NCBI RefSeq assembly: GCF_014207595.1
Contig: NZ_JACHGY010000001.1
Coordinates: 2,362,836-2,426,835, forward strand
Source: Algisphaera agarilytica
GTDB lineage: Bacteria; Planctomycetota; Phycisphaerae; Phycisphaerales; Phycisphaeraceae
DNA: 64,000 nucleotides
Direction: 5' to 3'
Shown: in pieces, positions 1-9,118 of the stretch
Numbering within the stretch: position 1 is the stretch's first letter
Layout: each line of letters starts with the position of its first letter
The notes under the pieces: model-generated
What the model was told of the DNA's origin: nothing
The model's input: only the letters and a program-made list of their open reading frames with translations
Database searches by the model: none
Made by a program: the position numbers and the translations under genes

Positions 1-114
1 CATCGGCGCGGCGGCCGGCGCATCCTGCGCCCAGGCGGAGGGGCCGGCCAGACACACAGCGGTAGCCGTGGCCACGCCGGCGAGGGTGCGGGTCAGTCGA
101 GGGGTTGCGAGCAT
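1..114 (-). CDS. N-terminus of a secreted protein (partial)
   Basis: Read on the minus strand, an ATG at 114 opens a frame that runs without a stop to the window edge (38 codons). It begins MLATPRLTRTLAGVATATAV and continues to a likely signal-peptidase site after AWA, just before QDAP. That is a basic start, a hydrophobic Ala/Leu/Val core and an Ala-x-Ala site. A Shine-Dalgarno-like AAAAGGAAA lies a few bases upstream of the ATG. The mature protein lies outside the window, so no function can be given. It is divergent from mnmA, with about 100 bases between them. The signal peptide is clear and the gene is probably real. Confidence 0.6.
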   Translation of the reverse strand, partial: MLATPRLTRTLAGVATATAVCLAGPSAWAQDAPAAAPM

Positions 115-179
115 GGGGTTTCCTTTTGATCGGGAAAAGAATCGAAAGTGGATGGTCAAATCATACTCCTTTGGGTCGC

Positions 180-206
180 TTGAAACCGCGTCAATTGGGC
201 TACAAT
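180..206 (+). promoter_or_regulatory. Candidate mnmA promoter (TTGAAA / TACAAT)
   Basis: TTGAAA at 180-185 and TACAAT at 201-206 are separated by 15 bases. The -10 ends 10 bases before the mnmA ATG, so the predicted transcript would have only a few untranslated bases. No Shine-Dalgarno sequence is visible. Confidence 0.5.
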
Positions 207-216
207 CAGGGGTTCC

Positions 217-1425
217 ATGCCCAAGAACGGTAAAAAAGTGCTCGTTGCCATGTCCGGCGGCGTCGATTCGTCCGTGGTCGCGGCCCTGCTCCAACAGGAG
301 GGGTACGAGGTCGTGGGCTGCTTCATGCGCCTGGGCAGCGACGATTCGATCGAAGCGGCCGACGGCTACGACAACATGGCTCCGTGCCCTGTCCCCGGTG
401 ATACGGGCGGGGGGGACATTGCGTTACCGCAAGTCAAAAAACACAAGCAGGGCTGCTGCTCGGTGAACGACGCGGGAGACGCCCGCCACGTCGCCGCGAT
501 CCTGGGCATCCCGTTCTACGTGATGAACTTCAAGAAGGACTTCGGCCGGATCATCGACTACTTCGTCGATGAGTACAACGCCGGGCGGACGCCCAACCCC
601 TGCGTCCGCTGCAACGACTGGCTGAAGTTCGGCAAGCTGCACCAATACGCCAAGAGCATCGACTGCGATTACGTCGCCAGCGGCCACTACGCCCGCATCA
701 GCCGTGGGCTGCGGAGTGGAGCGACAAAGCCCCGGACCGGCGAAGCGTCTGGTGCCCGCCTGCTCCGCGGCGTCGACCGCTCCAAAGACCAGTCCTACGT
801 CCTCTTCGGCAGCCCGCGCGACCGCCTCGACCACATGCTCCTGCCCATCGGCGAGATGCAGAAATCCGAGGTCCGCCAGATCGCCGACGACCTGGACCTG
901 CCGGTGTTCAACAAGCCCGACAGCCAGGAGATATGCTTCGTCCCCGACAACGACTACGCCAAGCTCGTCGAGCGCCGCACCGAGGGCGGCTTCGACACCG
1001 GCGATATCCTCGACACCGACGGCAACGTGCTCGGCCAACACGACGGCCAGCAGCACTTCACCCTCGGCCAGCGCCGCGGCATCGGCGTCGCCGTGGGCAA
1101 GCCGATCTACGTCGTCGACAAAGACCCCGCCACCAACACCGTCACCGTCGGCGGCAAGGACGACCTGCTCGCCGTGGGCTGTACCGCGAGCCAGACCAAC
1201 TGGCTCATCGACCCCAGCGACGTCCCGACCGACTGGCGCGACTGCGAGGTAAAGGTCCGCTACAACTCCCCGCCCACCCCCGGCCGGGTCCGCGTCACCG
1301 GCGACGATGCCCTCGAAGTCGCCTTCACCGACCCGGTCAGCGCCGTCACCCCCGGCCAGGCCGTGGTCTGCTACGACGGCGACACCGTCCTCGGCGGGGG
1401 CTGGATCGATGCGGTCCAAAAATAG
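217..1425 (+). CDS. mnmA: tRNA-specific 2-thiouridylase MnmA
   Basis: A 402-residue enzyme that thiolates U34 of the Lys, Glu and Gln tRNAs, using ATP and a sulfur relay. The PP-loop SGGVDSS lies at residues 13-19. The two catalytic cysteines of the family are visible in TPNPCVRCN (about residue 129) and DSQEICFV (about 235). The start is the ATG closest to the PP-loop, as in homologues. Two oddities. An acidic/Gly-rich stretch (about 48-75) sits between the PP-loop and CCSVNDAGDARHVA. A stretch at residues about 162-176 (RGLRSGATKPRTG) is the translation of a palindromic repeat found elsewhere in the window; it lies in a variable loop just before RLLRGVDRSKDQSYVL. The gene otherwise appears intact. 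Confidence 0.95.
   Translation: MPKNGKKVLVAMSGGVDSSVVAALLQQEGYEVVGCFMRLGSDDSIEAADGYDNMAPCPVPGDTGGGDIALPQVKKHKQGCCSVNDAGDARHVAAILGIPFYVMNFKKDFGRIIDYFVDEYNAGRTPNPCVRCNDWLKFGKLHQYAKSIDCDYVASGHYARISRGLRSGATKPRTGEASGARLLRGVDRSKDQSYVLFGSPRDRLDHMLLPIGEMQKSEVRQIADDLDLPVFNKPDSQEICFVPDNDYAKLVERRTEGGFDTGDILDTDGNVLGQHDGQQHFTLGQRRGIGVAVGKPIYVVDKDPATNTVTVGGKDDLLAVGCTASQTNWLIDPSDVPTDWRDCEVKVRYNSPPTPGRVRVTGDDALEVAFTDPVSAVTPGQAVVCYDGDTVLGGGWIDAVQK
702..745 (+). repeat. Palindromic repeat family A copy inside mnmA
   Basis: GGGCTGCGGAG followed by GCGACAAAGCCCCGGA matches the family A repeat flanking the transposase-like gene at 45241-45783. Here it lies in frame within mnmA and adds about 14 residues without a stop. 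The arms GGGCT and AGCCC can form a hairpin. Confidence 0.75.
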
Positions 1426-1513
1426 ACTGGATGGCGCTGGGGATTTCCGCCGATTGAACCCATAGCGTCCAGCGACGTATCATAGAGAGCGGAAACATTC
1501 CCCAAGGACCCCG

Positions 1514-1873
1514 ATGTCCCGACTCCTGCTCATCCTCGTCTTCGTTTGCACCGGCCTGGCCCCCAGCGCCAGCTGCTTCTACGCGGCCGCGGCCCAGCCC
1601 GCGGTGGTGGCCGAGGATTGCAAGATGGCCTGCTGCGGCGCGGCGTGCTGCTGTGTCACGGATGCGCCGACCCCCGCTTCCACCCCCGAAGCCCCCGCCA
1701 CACCGCCGCGCCCGGTCGACACCGCGCCGACGGTGCTCCTCCTGCCCGCCTCCTGGACCCTCGACTGGAGCGATCCGCTCGACCGTCCCACATATCCCCA
1801 GACCGATAGCACCGTTCTCCCCGGGCCGACGCCCCGATCGGTCCACACCATGTACTGCCGCTGGTTGACCTAG
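1514..1873 (+). CDS. Small cysteine-rich secreted protein, function unknown
   Basis: A 119-residue product with an N-terminal signal peptide (MSRLLLILVFVCTGLAPSAS). After it comes a dense cysteine cluster, CKMACCGAACCCV (residues about 37-49), then a Pro/Thr/Ala-rich linker and an unremarkable C-terminus. The cluster suggests metal binding, which is an inference only. A Shine-Dalgarno AAGGA lies 5 bases before the ATG. It is followed by a CxxC-repeat/HMA lipoprotein and an outer-membrane protein on the same strand, so the three may form a periplasmic metal-handling group. I do not recognise a named family. Confidence 0.6.
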   Translation: MSRLLLILVFVCTGLAPSASCFYAAAAQPAVVAEDCKMACCGAACCCVTDAPTPASTPEAPATPPRPVDTAPTVLLLPASWTLDWSDPLDRPTYPQTDSTVLPGPTPRSVHTMYCRWLT

Positions 1874-2028
1874 CCACCGGGCGGTCGGCTGCGCGCTCAC
1901 TTTATTTTGCCGCTCAACCTGCGAGGTGCGATTTTCGATCGCGCTTCGGTATCTGAGCAATTCGGCATGCCGGACAGACCCGGCGTGCCATCCCCCTGAA
2001 CCCAACCATCCTGAAAGGATGATGTGTT

Positions 2029-2625
2029 ATGCGATTTATGATTCCCCTAAGTTTGATGATGTGCCTGTCGTTACTGGTGGGCTGTGCCTCGACCCCCGAC
2101 TCGGCCTCCGAAGGCGTGACCAAGCCCGCGTGTTCGAACTGCGCCGCGGGCACCGAGTGCAAGAACTGCGACGCGAAGAGTGCCAGCGAGGCCTGCACGG
2201 TTTGCGTCGCGTCGGAAGGCAAAACCAGTTGTGAAAGCTGCGCCGCGGGCAAAGACTGCGCGTCGTGCGATGCCAAGAAGAAAGGCGAACACGCCTGTGC
2301 GACCTGTGCCGCCGGCGAAGCCTGCACCAAATGCACGGCCAAGCAATCCGAGGCCGCTCCCGCAGAACTTACGATGTCTGAACGCGTCGCCACCATCGAC
2401 GCCAAGGGCATGAGCTGCCCGCTGTGTGCGTCCAACATCGACCGCCGGATGCAGAAGCTCGACGGCGTCAGCTGGACCAAGATCGACCTGGGCAAGGGCC
2501 AAGTGATCGTCGGCCTCGAAGACGACACCCCCGCGCCCTCGGCCGACGAGTTGTTCCAAGCGGTCAACGACGCGGGCTACACCGCCGGCGAAGTCACCCT
2601 GCCTGAAGAAGTGGTGACACCGTGA
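2029..2625 (+). CDS. Lipoprotein with CxxC repeats and a C-terminal HMA domain
   Basis: A 198-residue product. It starts with a lipoprotein signal (MRFMIPLSLMMCLSLLVGC, lipobox LVGC). Residues about 35-105 carry seven CxxC motifs (CSNC, CKNC, CTVC, CESC, CASC, CATC, CTKC) spaced by Ala/Gly/Lys-rich linkers. The C-terminal 75 residues look like a heavy-metal-associated domain: the motif GMSCPLCASNIDRRMQKLDG is the ferredoxin-like GMxCxxC site, followed by IDLGKGQVIVGLED. The likely role is periplasmic binding of soft metals such as Cu or Hg, inferred from the motifs. A Shine-Dalgarno AAAGGATG precedes the ATG. Its stop codon overlaps a possible GTG start (2622) of the next gene, so the two are probably co-transcribed. 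Confidence 0.8.
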   Translation: MRFMIPLSLMMCLSLLVGCASTPDSASEGVTKPACSNCAAGTECKNCDAKSASEACTVCVASEGKTSCESCAAGKDCASCDAKKKGEHACATCAAGEACTKCTAKQSEAAPAELTMSERVATIDAKGMSCPLCASNIDRRMQKLDGVSWTKIDLGKGQVIVGLEDDTPAPSADELFQAVNDAGYTAGEVTLPEEVVTP

Positions 2626-2645
2626 CGCATGGTTTTAACACAACC

Positions 2646-3491
2646 ATGAAAACCGTCACTCGGGCGGGCGCGGTCCTGGTGGCCGCGCTCGCCGGGGTGG
2701 GGGGCGCTCACGCCCAGCAGTCCACCGACATGCCCGCCGCGGTTCAGCCCGGCTGGGAGGTGCTGATTGTCCGGCAGGAGACCCACTTCTCCCGCATGGA
2801 CGACCCCCGCCCCGGTGGCTTCGGCCGGGTCGACATGTGGGAGTTCGAGACGACGCTGGCCTACGGCCTCACCCGTGAATCGGCCCTCATGGTTCACGTC
2901 CCGGTCATGTATTGGGACCTGGAAAACGCAGCGCCGAATCCCGACGCCGACGGCTGGGGGCTGGACGACATCACCCTGATGTACCAATACCGGTTCTATC
3001 AGAACGACGTCGGCCCCATCGAGACCCGCCGGGCCGTGCTGCTCACCGGAGCGGAAGTCCCGACCTTCGACGACGGCTTCTCCAGCGACAGCCTCGACCC
3101 GCTGCTCGGCGTGGCCTACACCCGCATCGACGGACGCCACGGCCTCAACGCCTCGGCCCTGTGGAAGTTCAACACCGGCAGCGAAGACGGCTTCGTCATC
3201 GAGTTCGGCGACAGCAAGTACGACGCCCTCAAGCTCGACGGCTCGTACCTCTACCGCCTCTCGCCCGAGGAATACTCGGCCGACACCGTGGGCTCGCACT
3301 ACGTCCAGGCCCAGCTGCTCGGACGCTACGAGACCAACGGCGACACCTCGATGATGTTCGCTCCCGGCTGGATGTACGAGGGCCCGCAGTGGGCGTTCGA
3401 AGCCACGTTCCACGTCCCGGTCTTCCAGGAGCTGGACCACCGCACGGATCTGGAGTTCGGCATCAACTTCGGCATCCGCTACCTGTTCTAA
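2646..3491 (+). CDS. Outer-membrane beta-barrel-like protein
   Basis: A 281-residue product with a clean signal peptide (MKTVTRAGAVLVAALAGVGG, cleavage after AHA). The body has alternating polar/aromatic strands (VDMWEFETTLAYGLT, ITLMYQYRFYQ, LEFGINFGIRYLF) and ends in aromatic Phe, as outer-membrane barrels do. It resembles the loosely defined MetA/phenol-degradation-like transporter group often found beside metal genes. The assignment rests on overall appearance. ATG 2646 was chosen because it starts the signal peptide directly; a GTG at 2622, overlapping the upstream stop, would add 8 residues. It is the last gene of the cysteine-rich cluster and is followed by a hairpin. Confidence 0.6.
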   Translation: MKTVTRAGAVLVAALAGVGGAHAQQSTDMPAAVQPGWEVLIVRQETHFSRMDDPRPGGFGRVDMWEFETTLAYGLTRESALMVHVPVMYWDLENAAPNPDADGWGLDDITLMYQYRFYQNDVGPIETRRAVLLTGAEVPTFDDGFSSDSLDPLLGVAYTRIDGRHGLNASALWKFNTGSEDGFVIEFGDSKYDALKLDGSYLYRLSPEEYSADTVGSHYVQAQLLGRYETNGDTSMMFAPGWMYEGPQWAFEATFHVPVFQELDHRTDLEFGINFGIRYLF

Positions 3492-3515
3492 ATCTCGTGA
3501 TTGGAAACCCCCCGG

Positions 3516-3551
3516 CCTGCGTACGATCTCCGATCGTGCGTGGGCTTTTTT
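3516..3551 (+). terminator. Rho-independent terminator candidate
   Basis: The stem CGTACGATC / GATCGTGCG with loop TCC is followed closely by GGGCTTTTTT. It lies 25 bases after the stop at 3491 and just before the murB -10. Confidence 0.6.
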
Positions 3552-3571
3552 CGTGGCTTTGCGACTCTCGC

Positions 3572-3577
3572 TACAAT
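3572..3577 (+). promoter_or_regulatory. TACAAT six bases before murB ATG (leaderless -10)
   Basis: TACAAT is followed by exactly six bases and then the murB ATG (3584). Transcription from this -10 would begin at or near the A of ATG. No Shine-Dalgarno sequence is present and the -35 is weak. Confidence 0.55.
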
Positions 3578-3583
3578 CCGCAA

Positions 3584-4507
3584 ATGCCCGACAGCTCTTT
3601 CACCGTCCGCCCCGACTTCCTCGCCGACCTGAACATCAAGCACACCGCCGACGCTCCGCTCGGCGCCCTGACGTGGTACCGAACCGGCGGCCACGCCGCG
3701 ATCCTCGCCTCGCCCAGCAACGTCGCCCAGCTCTCGACTTTGGTGTCACGCTGCCACGAAGAGCACGTGCCGATCACGGTCCTGGGCGCGGGGGCCAACC
3801 TGCTCGTGCGCGACGAGGGCGTCGACGCCGTGGTCGTTCGGCTGGACGACCCCAACTTCAAAAACATCACCATCGACGAGAAGCAGGGCAGCATCGTCGC
3901 CGGCGCTGGCGTGGACCTGTTCAAACTCGTGCCCGCCTCGGCCCGCGCGGGGCTCGACGGCCTGGTCCACATCGCCGGCATCCCCGCCACCGTCGGCGGG
4001 GCGGTCCGCATGAACGCCGGCGGCGCGTTCGGCGACATCGGCGAATCCGTCAAGCGGGTCCAGGTCATGTCCGACGCCGGGCAGGTCTACTACCGCGACC
4101 GCGACGACCTGGAGTTCAACTACCGCAGCACCAACATCACCGCGCCGTTCATCCTCGAGGTCGAGTTCGAACTCACCCCCGCCGACTCCGACGAGCTGAT
4201 GAAACGCTACAAAGAAATCTACTTCTACAAAAAGAACAGCCAACCCATGGGCGACAAGTCCGCCGGCTGCTGCTTCAAGAACCCGCCCGCCGAGGTCGGC
4301 GCGACCGCCGGCCAACTCATCGACCGGGCCGGCCTCAAGGGCTACACCGTCGGCGGGGCCAGCGTCTCCGAACTCCACGCAAATTTCGTCGTCGCCGAGC
4401 CCGGCAAGACCACCTCGTCCGACCTCCTGGCGGTCATCGACCACGTGCAACAAACCATCGCGCAGCGCCACGGCATCGACCTCGAACGCGAAGTGGTGGT
4501 GTGGTAA
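3584..4507 (+). CDS. murB: UDP-N-acetylenolpyruvoylglucosamine reductase MurB
   Basis: A 307-residue FAD enzyme that reduces UDP-GlcNAc-enolpyruvate to UDP-MurNAc in peptidoglycan synthesis. FAD-binding motifs are present: TWYRTGG, VLGAGANLLVRD (about 65-76) and GIPATVGGAVRMNAGGAFGD (about 128-147). The C-terminal domain holds DKSAGCCFKNPP (about 222-233) and LIDRAGLKGYTVGGASVSELHANFVV. In most MurB proteins the SAGSxFKNP motif supplies a serine proton donor; here that position is Cys. The start was set by homology (MPDSSFTVRPDFL) and by the TACAAT six bases upstream. Its presence fits a planctomycete that still makes a peptidoglycan wall. Confidence 0.93.
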   Translation: MPDSSFTVRPDFLADLNIKHTADAPLGALTWYRTGGHAAILASPSNVAQLSTLVSRCHEEHVPITVLGAGANLLVRDEGVDAVVVRLDDPNFKNITIDEKQGSIVAGAGVDLFKLVPASARAGLDGLVHIAGIPATVGGAVRMNAGGAFGDIGESVKRVQVMSDAGQVYYRDRDDLEFNYRSTNITAPFILEVEFELTPADSDELMKRYKEIYFYKKNSQPMGDKSAGCCFKNPPAEVGATAGQLIDRAGLKGYTVGGASVSELHANFVVAEPGKTTSSDLLAVIDHVQQTIAQRHGIDLEREVVVW

Positions 4508-4532
4508 TCGCCCCCGCAGATCGTTTTAATCG

Positions 4533-4727
4533 TCAGTTGTCATCCGGCATGACAAAGTACAGCAGGATGTAGACGAGTATCCCGGGGAAGGCCGCCGAGA
4601 AAAACGAAATCAAAACGTAGGCCACCCGTACAAGCGTGGGGTCCCAGCCCAGCCATTTGGCTAAGCCGCTGCAGACCCCGCCGAGCATGGCGTCGTCTGT
4701 CGATCGTGTTAGGGCGTTACCTGTCAT
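4533..4727 (-). CDS. PspC-domain membrane protein
   Basis: A 64-residue single-domain protein. It begins LTRSTDDAMLGGVCSGLAKWLGWDPTLVR and continues into one long hydrophobic helix pair (VAYVLISFFSAAFPGILVYILLYFVMP), the typical PspC fold. PspC-type proteins usually act in envelope-stress signalling; the role here is inferred from family only. The 3' end converges on murB with about 25 bases between the stops. A TACAAT lies exactly six bases upstream of the ATG, so the mRNA is probably leaderless. Confidence 0.85.
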   Translation of the reverse strand: MTGNALTRSTDDAMLGGVCSGLAKWLGWDPTLVRVAYVLISFFSAAFPGILVYILLYFVMPDDN

Positions 4728-4733
4728 GCACCC

Positions 4734-4739
4734 ATTGTA
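4734..4739 (-). promoter_or_regulatory. TACAAT six bases before pspC ATG (leaderless -10)
   Basis: On the minus strand TACAAT is followed by GGGTGC and the ATG at 4727. There is no room for a Shine-Dalgarno sequence after a start point seven bases downstream of the -10. Confidence 0.55.
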
Positions 4740-4801
4740 CGGATGAAAACGCTTTGTTCGATGGGGGTTTCACACATACGGGAATCAATGGCGTGGGTTT
4801 A

Positions 4802-5788
4802 TCAATCCCGTAACTTGATGACCAGCTTGCCCGTGGCCGTCCCGCTGGCTTGGAGTTCGTGTGCGGCGGCGAGGTCTTCGAGGGGGAAGGTTTGCGAGAC
4901 GTGGGGTTTGAGCGTGCCGGCCTCGACCATGGCCTTGGCTTGCTTGAGGATGCCGCCCTGGTGGGCGGGCGTGCCGCCGTTCATCGCGGTACTGCCCATG
5001 AACTCGGCGTGGAGGCTGGCGCTCTTGAGGAACAACGGGTTCAGCTCGGCGTCGGCGGGGATGCCCACGATGGTGCCGAGGCAGCCACGCGTCGCGACGA
5101 GCGGGATACTCGCCTTGAACACCTCGGCCCCGACCAGGTCGAACACCGCGTCGCAGCCCTGGCCTTCGGTGATCTGCATCACGCGGGCTTCGACGTCTTC
5201 GGATTTGTAGTTGATCGTGTGATCGACGCCGAGCGTATCGAGCAGCGCGAAAGACTCGTCCGACGATGCGGTGCCCAGCACCACGCAGCCCCGCGCCTTG
5301 GCGAGCTGGACCGCGAAGTGCCCGACGCCCCCGGCCGCGGCGTGGATCAGCACGGTCTGGCCTTCGCTAACGTGGGCCATGTCGTAGAGCAGCTCCCACG
5401 CGGTGAGCAGCGCCAGGGGAATCGCCGCCGCCTCGACGTGTGACAGGCACTCGGGTTTGCGGGCCGCCAGGCGTTCATCCACTAGCACATACTCAGCGTG
5501 GGCCGCGGGCTTGAACAACGGCGGCGAGGCGAACACCGCGTCGCCCGGGCGGAAACGCGTCACCTCGGGGCCGATGCCCACGACCCGCCCCGACACATCA
5601 AACCCCGGCACCAGGGGGAACGTCACCGGGGCGCGGAACTTGCCGCTGCGGAGCTTGGTGTCCACGGGGTTGAGCCCCGAGGCGTGGACCTCGATGAGCA
5701 GGTCGTGGTCGCCGGGCGTGGGCTGGTCGAGTTCAGCGAGCGTCAGCACCGACGGCTCGCCGGTGGCGGGGATGGTCATGGCTTTCAT
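4802..5788 (-). CDS. NADPH:quinone oxidoreductase-like MDR protein
   Basis: A 328-residue member of the medium-chain dehydrogenase/reductase superfamily. The N-terminal GroES-like domain includes HASGLNPVDTKLRSG and FPLVPGFDVSGRVVGIG. The Rossmann motif AAAGGVGHFAVQLAKARG lies near residues 151-168, and GTATGKLVIKL is at the C-terminus. The structural-zinc cysteines of alcohol dehydrogenases are not seen, so this is a zinc-independent quinone oxidoreductase/enoyl reductase type. The substrate is unknown. A TACAAT lies seven bases upstream of the ATG (5796-5801), close to a leaderless arrangement. Confidence 0.85.
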   Translation of the reverse strand: MKAMTIPATGEPSVLTLAELDQPTPGDHDLLIEVHASGLNPVDTKLRSGKFRAPVTFPLVPGFDVSGRVVGIGPEVTRFRPGDAVFASPPLFKPAAHAEYVLVDERLAARKPECLSHVEAAAIPLALLTAWELLYDMAHVSEGQTVLIHAAAGGVGHFAVQLAKARGCVVLGTASSDESFALLDTLGVDHTINYKSEDVEARVMQITEGQGCDAVFDLVGAEVFKASIPLVATRGCLGTIVGIPADAELNPLFLKSASLHAEFMGSTAMNGGTPAHQGGILKQAKAMVEAGTLKPHVSQTFPLEDLAAAHELQASGTATGKLVIKLRD

Positions 5789-5795
5789 GGTGGAA

Positions 5796-5801
5796 ATTGT
5801 A
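5796..5801 (-). promoter_or_regulatory. TACAAT seven bases before the quinone reductase ATG
   Basis: On the minus strand TACAAT is followed by TTCCACC and the ATG at 5788. This is one base longer than the six-base spacing seen at other genes here. Confidence 0.45.
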
Positions 5802-5851
5802 TCTCCTCGCGCAACGCCGCGGCATCGTGGGCCGGTTTACCGAGTGCAAAA

Positions 5852-5883
5852 GAAAACGACACGGCGTTGGCCGTGTCGTTTTC
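5852..5883 (-). terminator. Strong terminator hairpin after PEP-CTERM gene
   Basis: AAAACGACACGGC / GCCGTGTCGTTTT is a perfect 13-bp stem with loop GTTG (as read on the plus strand) and T-rich sequence on either side. It lies between two minus-strand genes and serves the PEP-CTERM gene that ends at 5910. Confidence 0.8.
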
Positions 5884-5909
5884 GCGGGTGCGGGTTGTGG
5901 TGGGGTTGG

Positions 5910-6491
5910 TTAGCCGAGGCGTTGGCGTCGGCGACCGAACGCCGCGAGGGCGGTGCCGGCCATGAGGAGGCCCGCAGTTGCAGGCTCGGGGACGACGTTG
6001 AACGTGATCTCGTAGAAGTAGTTACCCGACGCGGTTTGTTGGATCCAGAAGGCGTGGTCGCCTTCACCCAATGGCAGGATCGTCGGGAAGATGTTGGAGC
6101 TGGTGTTGTTGAACAGAGCAGAGGCGTCGATGTTGCCGCCGCCTTGGCCGGCGAACGCATTGCCCGCGACGTAGGCGCTGAACGCGAGGTCGCCGGCGTT
6201 GGTGTCGCTGGTGTAGCTGTCCACCACAATCGCGTCCAGGCTTTGGCCGGTACCCAGCGTGAAGGTGAAGTAGTCGGCGTCGCTGCCGTTGGTGGCACCC
6301 GTGTTGCCGTTCGTGCCCACGCCGCCGATGACCGTGTTCGCCCCCAGATTGAACGTGAGTCCCGTCGGCGAACCGAACGCGCCGGACAGATCGCCGTCGA
6401 CCGTTTCATCGTGAACCGTCGTCGCCATGGCCGGGGCCGCGCACGCTAGAGTTAAGGCACAAAGCCCCGCTGACATAATTCCACACTTCAT
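5910..6491 (-). CDS. PEP-CTERM sorted exported protein
   Basis: A 193-residue product. It has a signal peptide (MKCGIMSAGLCALTLACAAPAMA) and ends with the PEP-CTERM sorting signal: VPEPATAG, a hydrophobic helix (LLMAGTALAAFG) and the basic tail RRRQRLG. The middle is Gly/Asn/Thr-rich beta-sheet-like sequence with no catalytic motif that I recognise. PEP-CTERM proteins are exported, processed by an exosortase and retained at the surface or in exopolysaccharide; no exosortase is in this window. A Shine-Dalgarno GGAGG lies upstream of the ATG, unlike the leaderless genes nearby. Confidence 0.85.
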   Translation of the reverse strand: MKCGIMSAGLCALTLACAAPAMATTVHDETVDGDLSGAFGSPTGLTFNLGANTVIGGVGTNGNTGATNGSDADYFTFTLGTGQSLDAIVVDSYTSDTNAGDLAFSAYVAGNAFAGQGGGNIDASALFNNTSSNIFPTILPLGEGDHAFWIQQTASGNYFYEITFNVVPEPATAGLLMAGTALAAFGRRRQRLG

Positions 6492-6616
6492 ATCCGTCCT
6501 CCGTAGGGAAATGATTACGGCTTATCAACAAGTAATCCTAGCTGGCGGGCGTGGCGTGGCCAAGACAATTCTGAGATTTCGACTGCTCATAGAACAGAAA
6601 CACATTCCCGGACACT

Positions 6617-8116
<1,500 letters not shown>

Positions 8117-8304
8117 GGCGACGGGTCCGGAGCGGGGCAAGAGAAAGGGAACGCGGGAGCCGGACGGATCGTACCCCATGCACGGTTGAATCGTGCGGAT
8201 AGCTTGGTATCGTCAGACGAGCGAAAACATCAAACGCGGATTCTCCGCACGCGTCACGTCATCCGACTCCTTACTTCCAACCCCCACCCCGACGAGAACA
8301 TTCC

Positions 8305-9102
8305 ATGTCCACCCAGATCGCAGCCCAGATGTACACCCTCCGCGACCACTGCGAGACCCCGTCGGACATCGCCAAGACCTGTGCCCGGCTCAAGGAGATC
8401 GGCTACGGCGCGATCCAGGCCTCGGCCTCGGGTTTCGCGACCATCGCGGCGGATGAACTCAAGACCATCCTCGACGACACCGGCATGGTCTGCGCCGCGA
8501 CGCACCGGTCCTACGAACAACTCCAGGACCACCAGGCCGAGATCGACTACCACGCGACCATCGGCTGCACCATCTCGGCCCTGGGCGGCTGGGGCTGGCG
8601 CGGCGACGAAACGAAAGACCAGTGGATCGAATTCATCGACGACTTCAGCGCCTTGGCCGCGAAGTACGAAGGCTCGGCGATGAAGATCGGCTACCACAAC
8701 CACAGCCACGAGTTCGCGCCCTTCGGCTGGAAGGACGCCCCGGACAAGATCGACCCCACGTCCACGCCCTACACCGTGCTCGAGTCCAAGCTCGGCCCCG
8801 CGGCCTTCTTCGAGGTCGACACCTACTGGGTCGCCCACGGCGGCGGCGACCCCGCGGCCTGGCTCAAGCGGTTCTCCGGCCGGGTCCCCGCCATCCACGT
8901 CAAGGACATGACCATCACCGGCGACCGCGAGCACAAGATGTGCGAGGTCGGCGCGGGCAACCTCAACTGGCCCGCCATCCTCGCCGCGGCCAAGGACGCG
9001 GGTGTGCAGTGGTACATCGTCGAACGCGACGCGGGGGACCTCGACCCGTTCGACAGCCTCACGATCAGCCTCGAAAACCTCAAATCCTGGGGCCTGAGCT
9101 GA
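8305..9102 (+). CDS. Sugar phosphate isomerase/epimerase (AP-endonuclease-2 fold)
   Basis: A 265-residue TIM-barrel protein of the xylose-isomerase-like superfamily. Visible metal-site and barrel motifs include YHNHSHEF (about 133-140), FFEVDTYWVAHGG (about 171-183), IHVKDMTI (about 197-204) and WYIVERDAGD near the end. These match the divalent-metal Glu/Asp/His set of inositol or hexose isomerase relatives. The substrate cannot be read from the sequence; keto-sugar or inositol epimerisation is typical. No obvious Shine-Dalgarno sequence precedes the ATG. Inverted repeats follow the stop at 9119. Confidence 0.8.
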   Translation: MSTQIAAQMYTLRDHCETPSDIAKTCARLKEIGYGAIQASASGFATIAADELKTILDDTGMVCAATHRSYEQLQDHQAEIDYHATIGCTISALGGWGWRGDETKDQWIEFIDDFSALAAKYEGSAMKIGYHNHSHEFAPFGWKDAPDKIDPTSTPYTVLESKLGPAAFFEVDTYWVAHGGGDPAAWLKRFSGRVPAIHVKDMTITGDREHKMCEVGAGNLNWPAILAAAKDAGVQWYIVERDAGDLDPFDSLTISLENLKSWGLS

Positions 9103-9118
9103 GAAGGCGGGGGGAGGC

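Noticed and set aside
2622-2645. GTG start for the outer-membrane protein overlapping the upstream stop
   Set aside because: Possible by coupling, but it places eight polar residues before a clean signal peptide; the ATG at 2646 is preferred.
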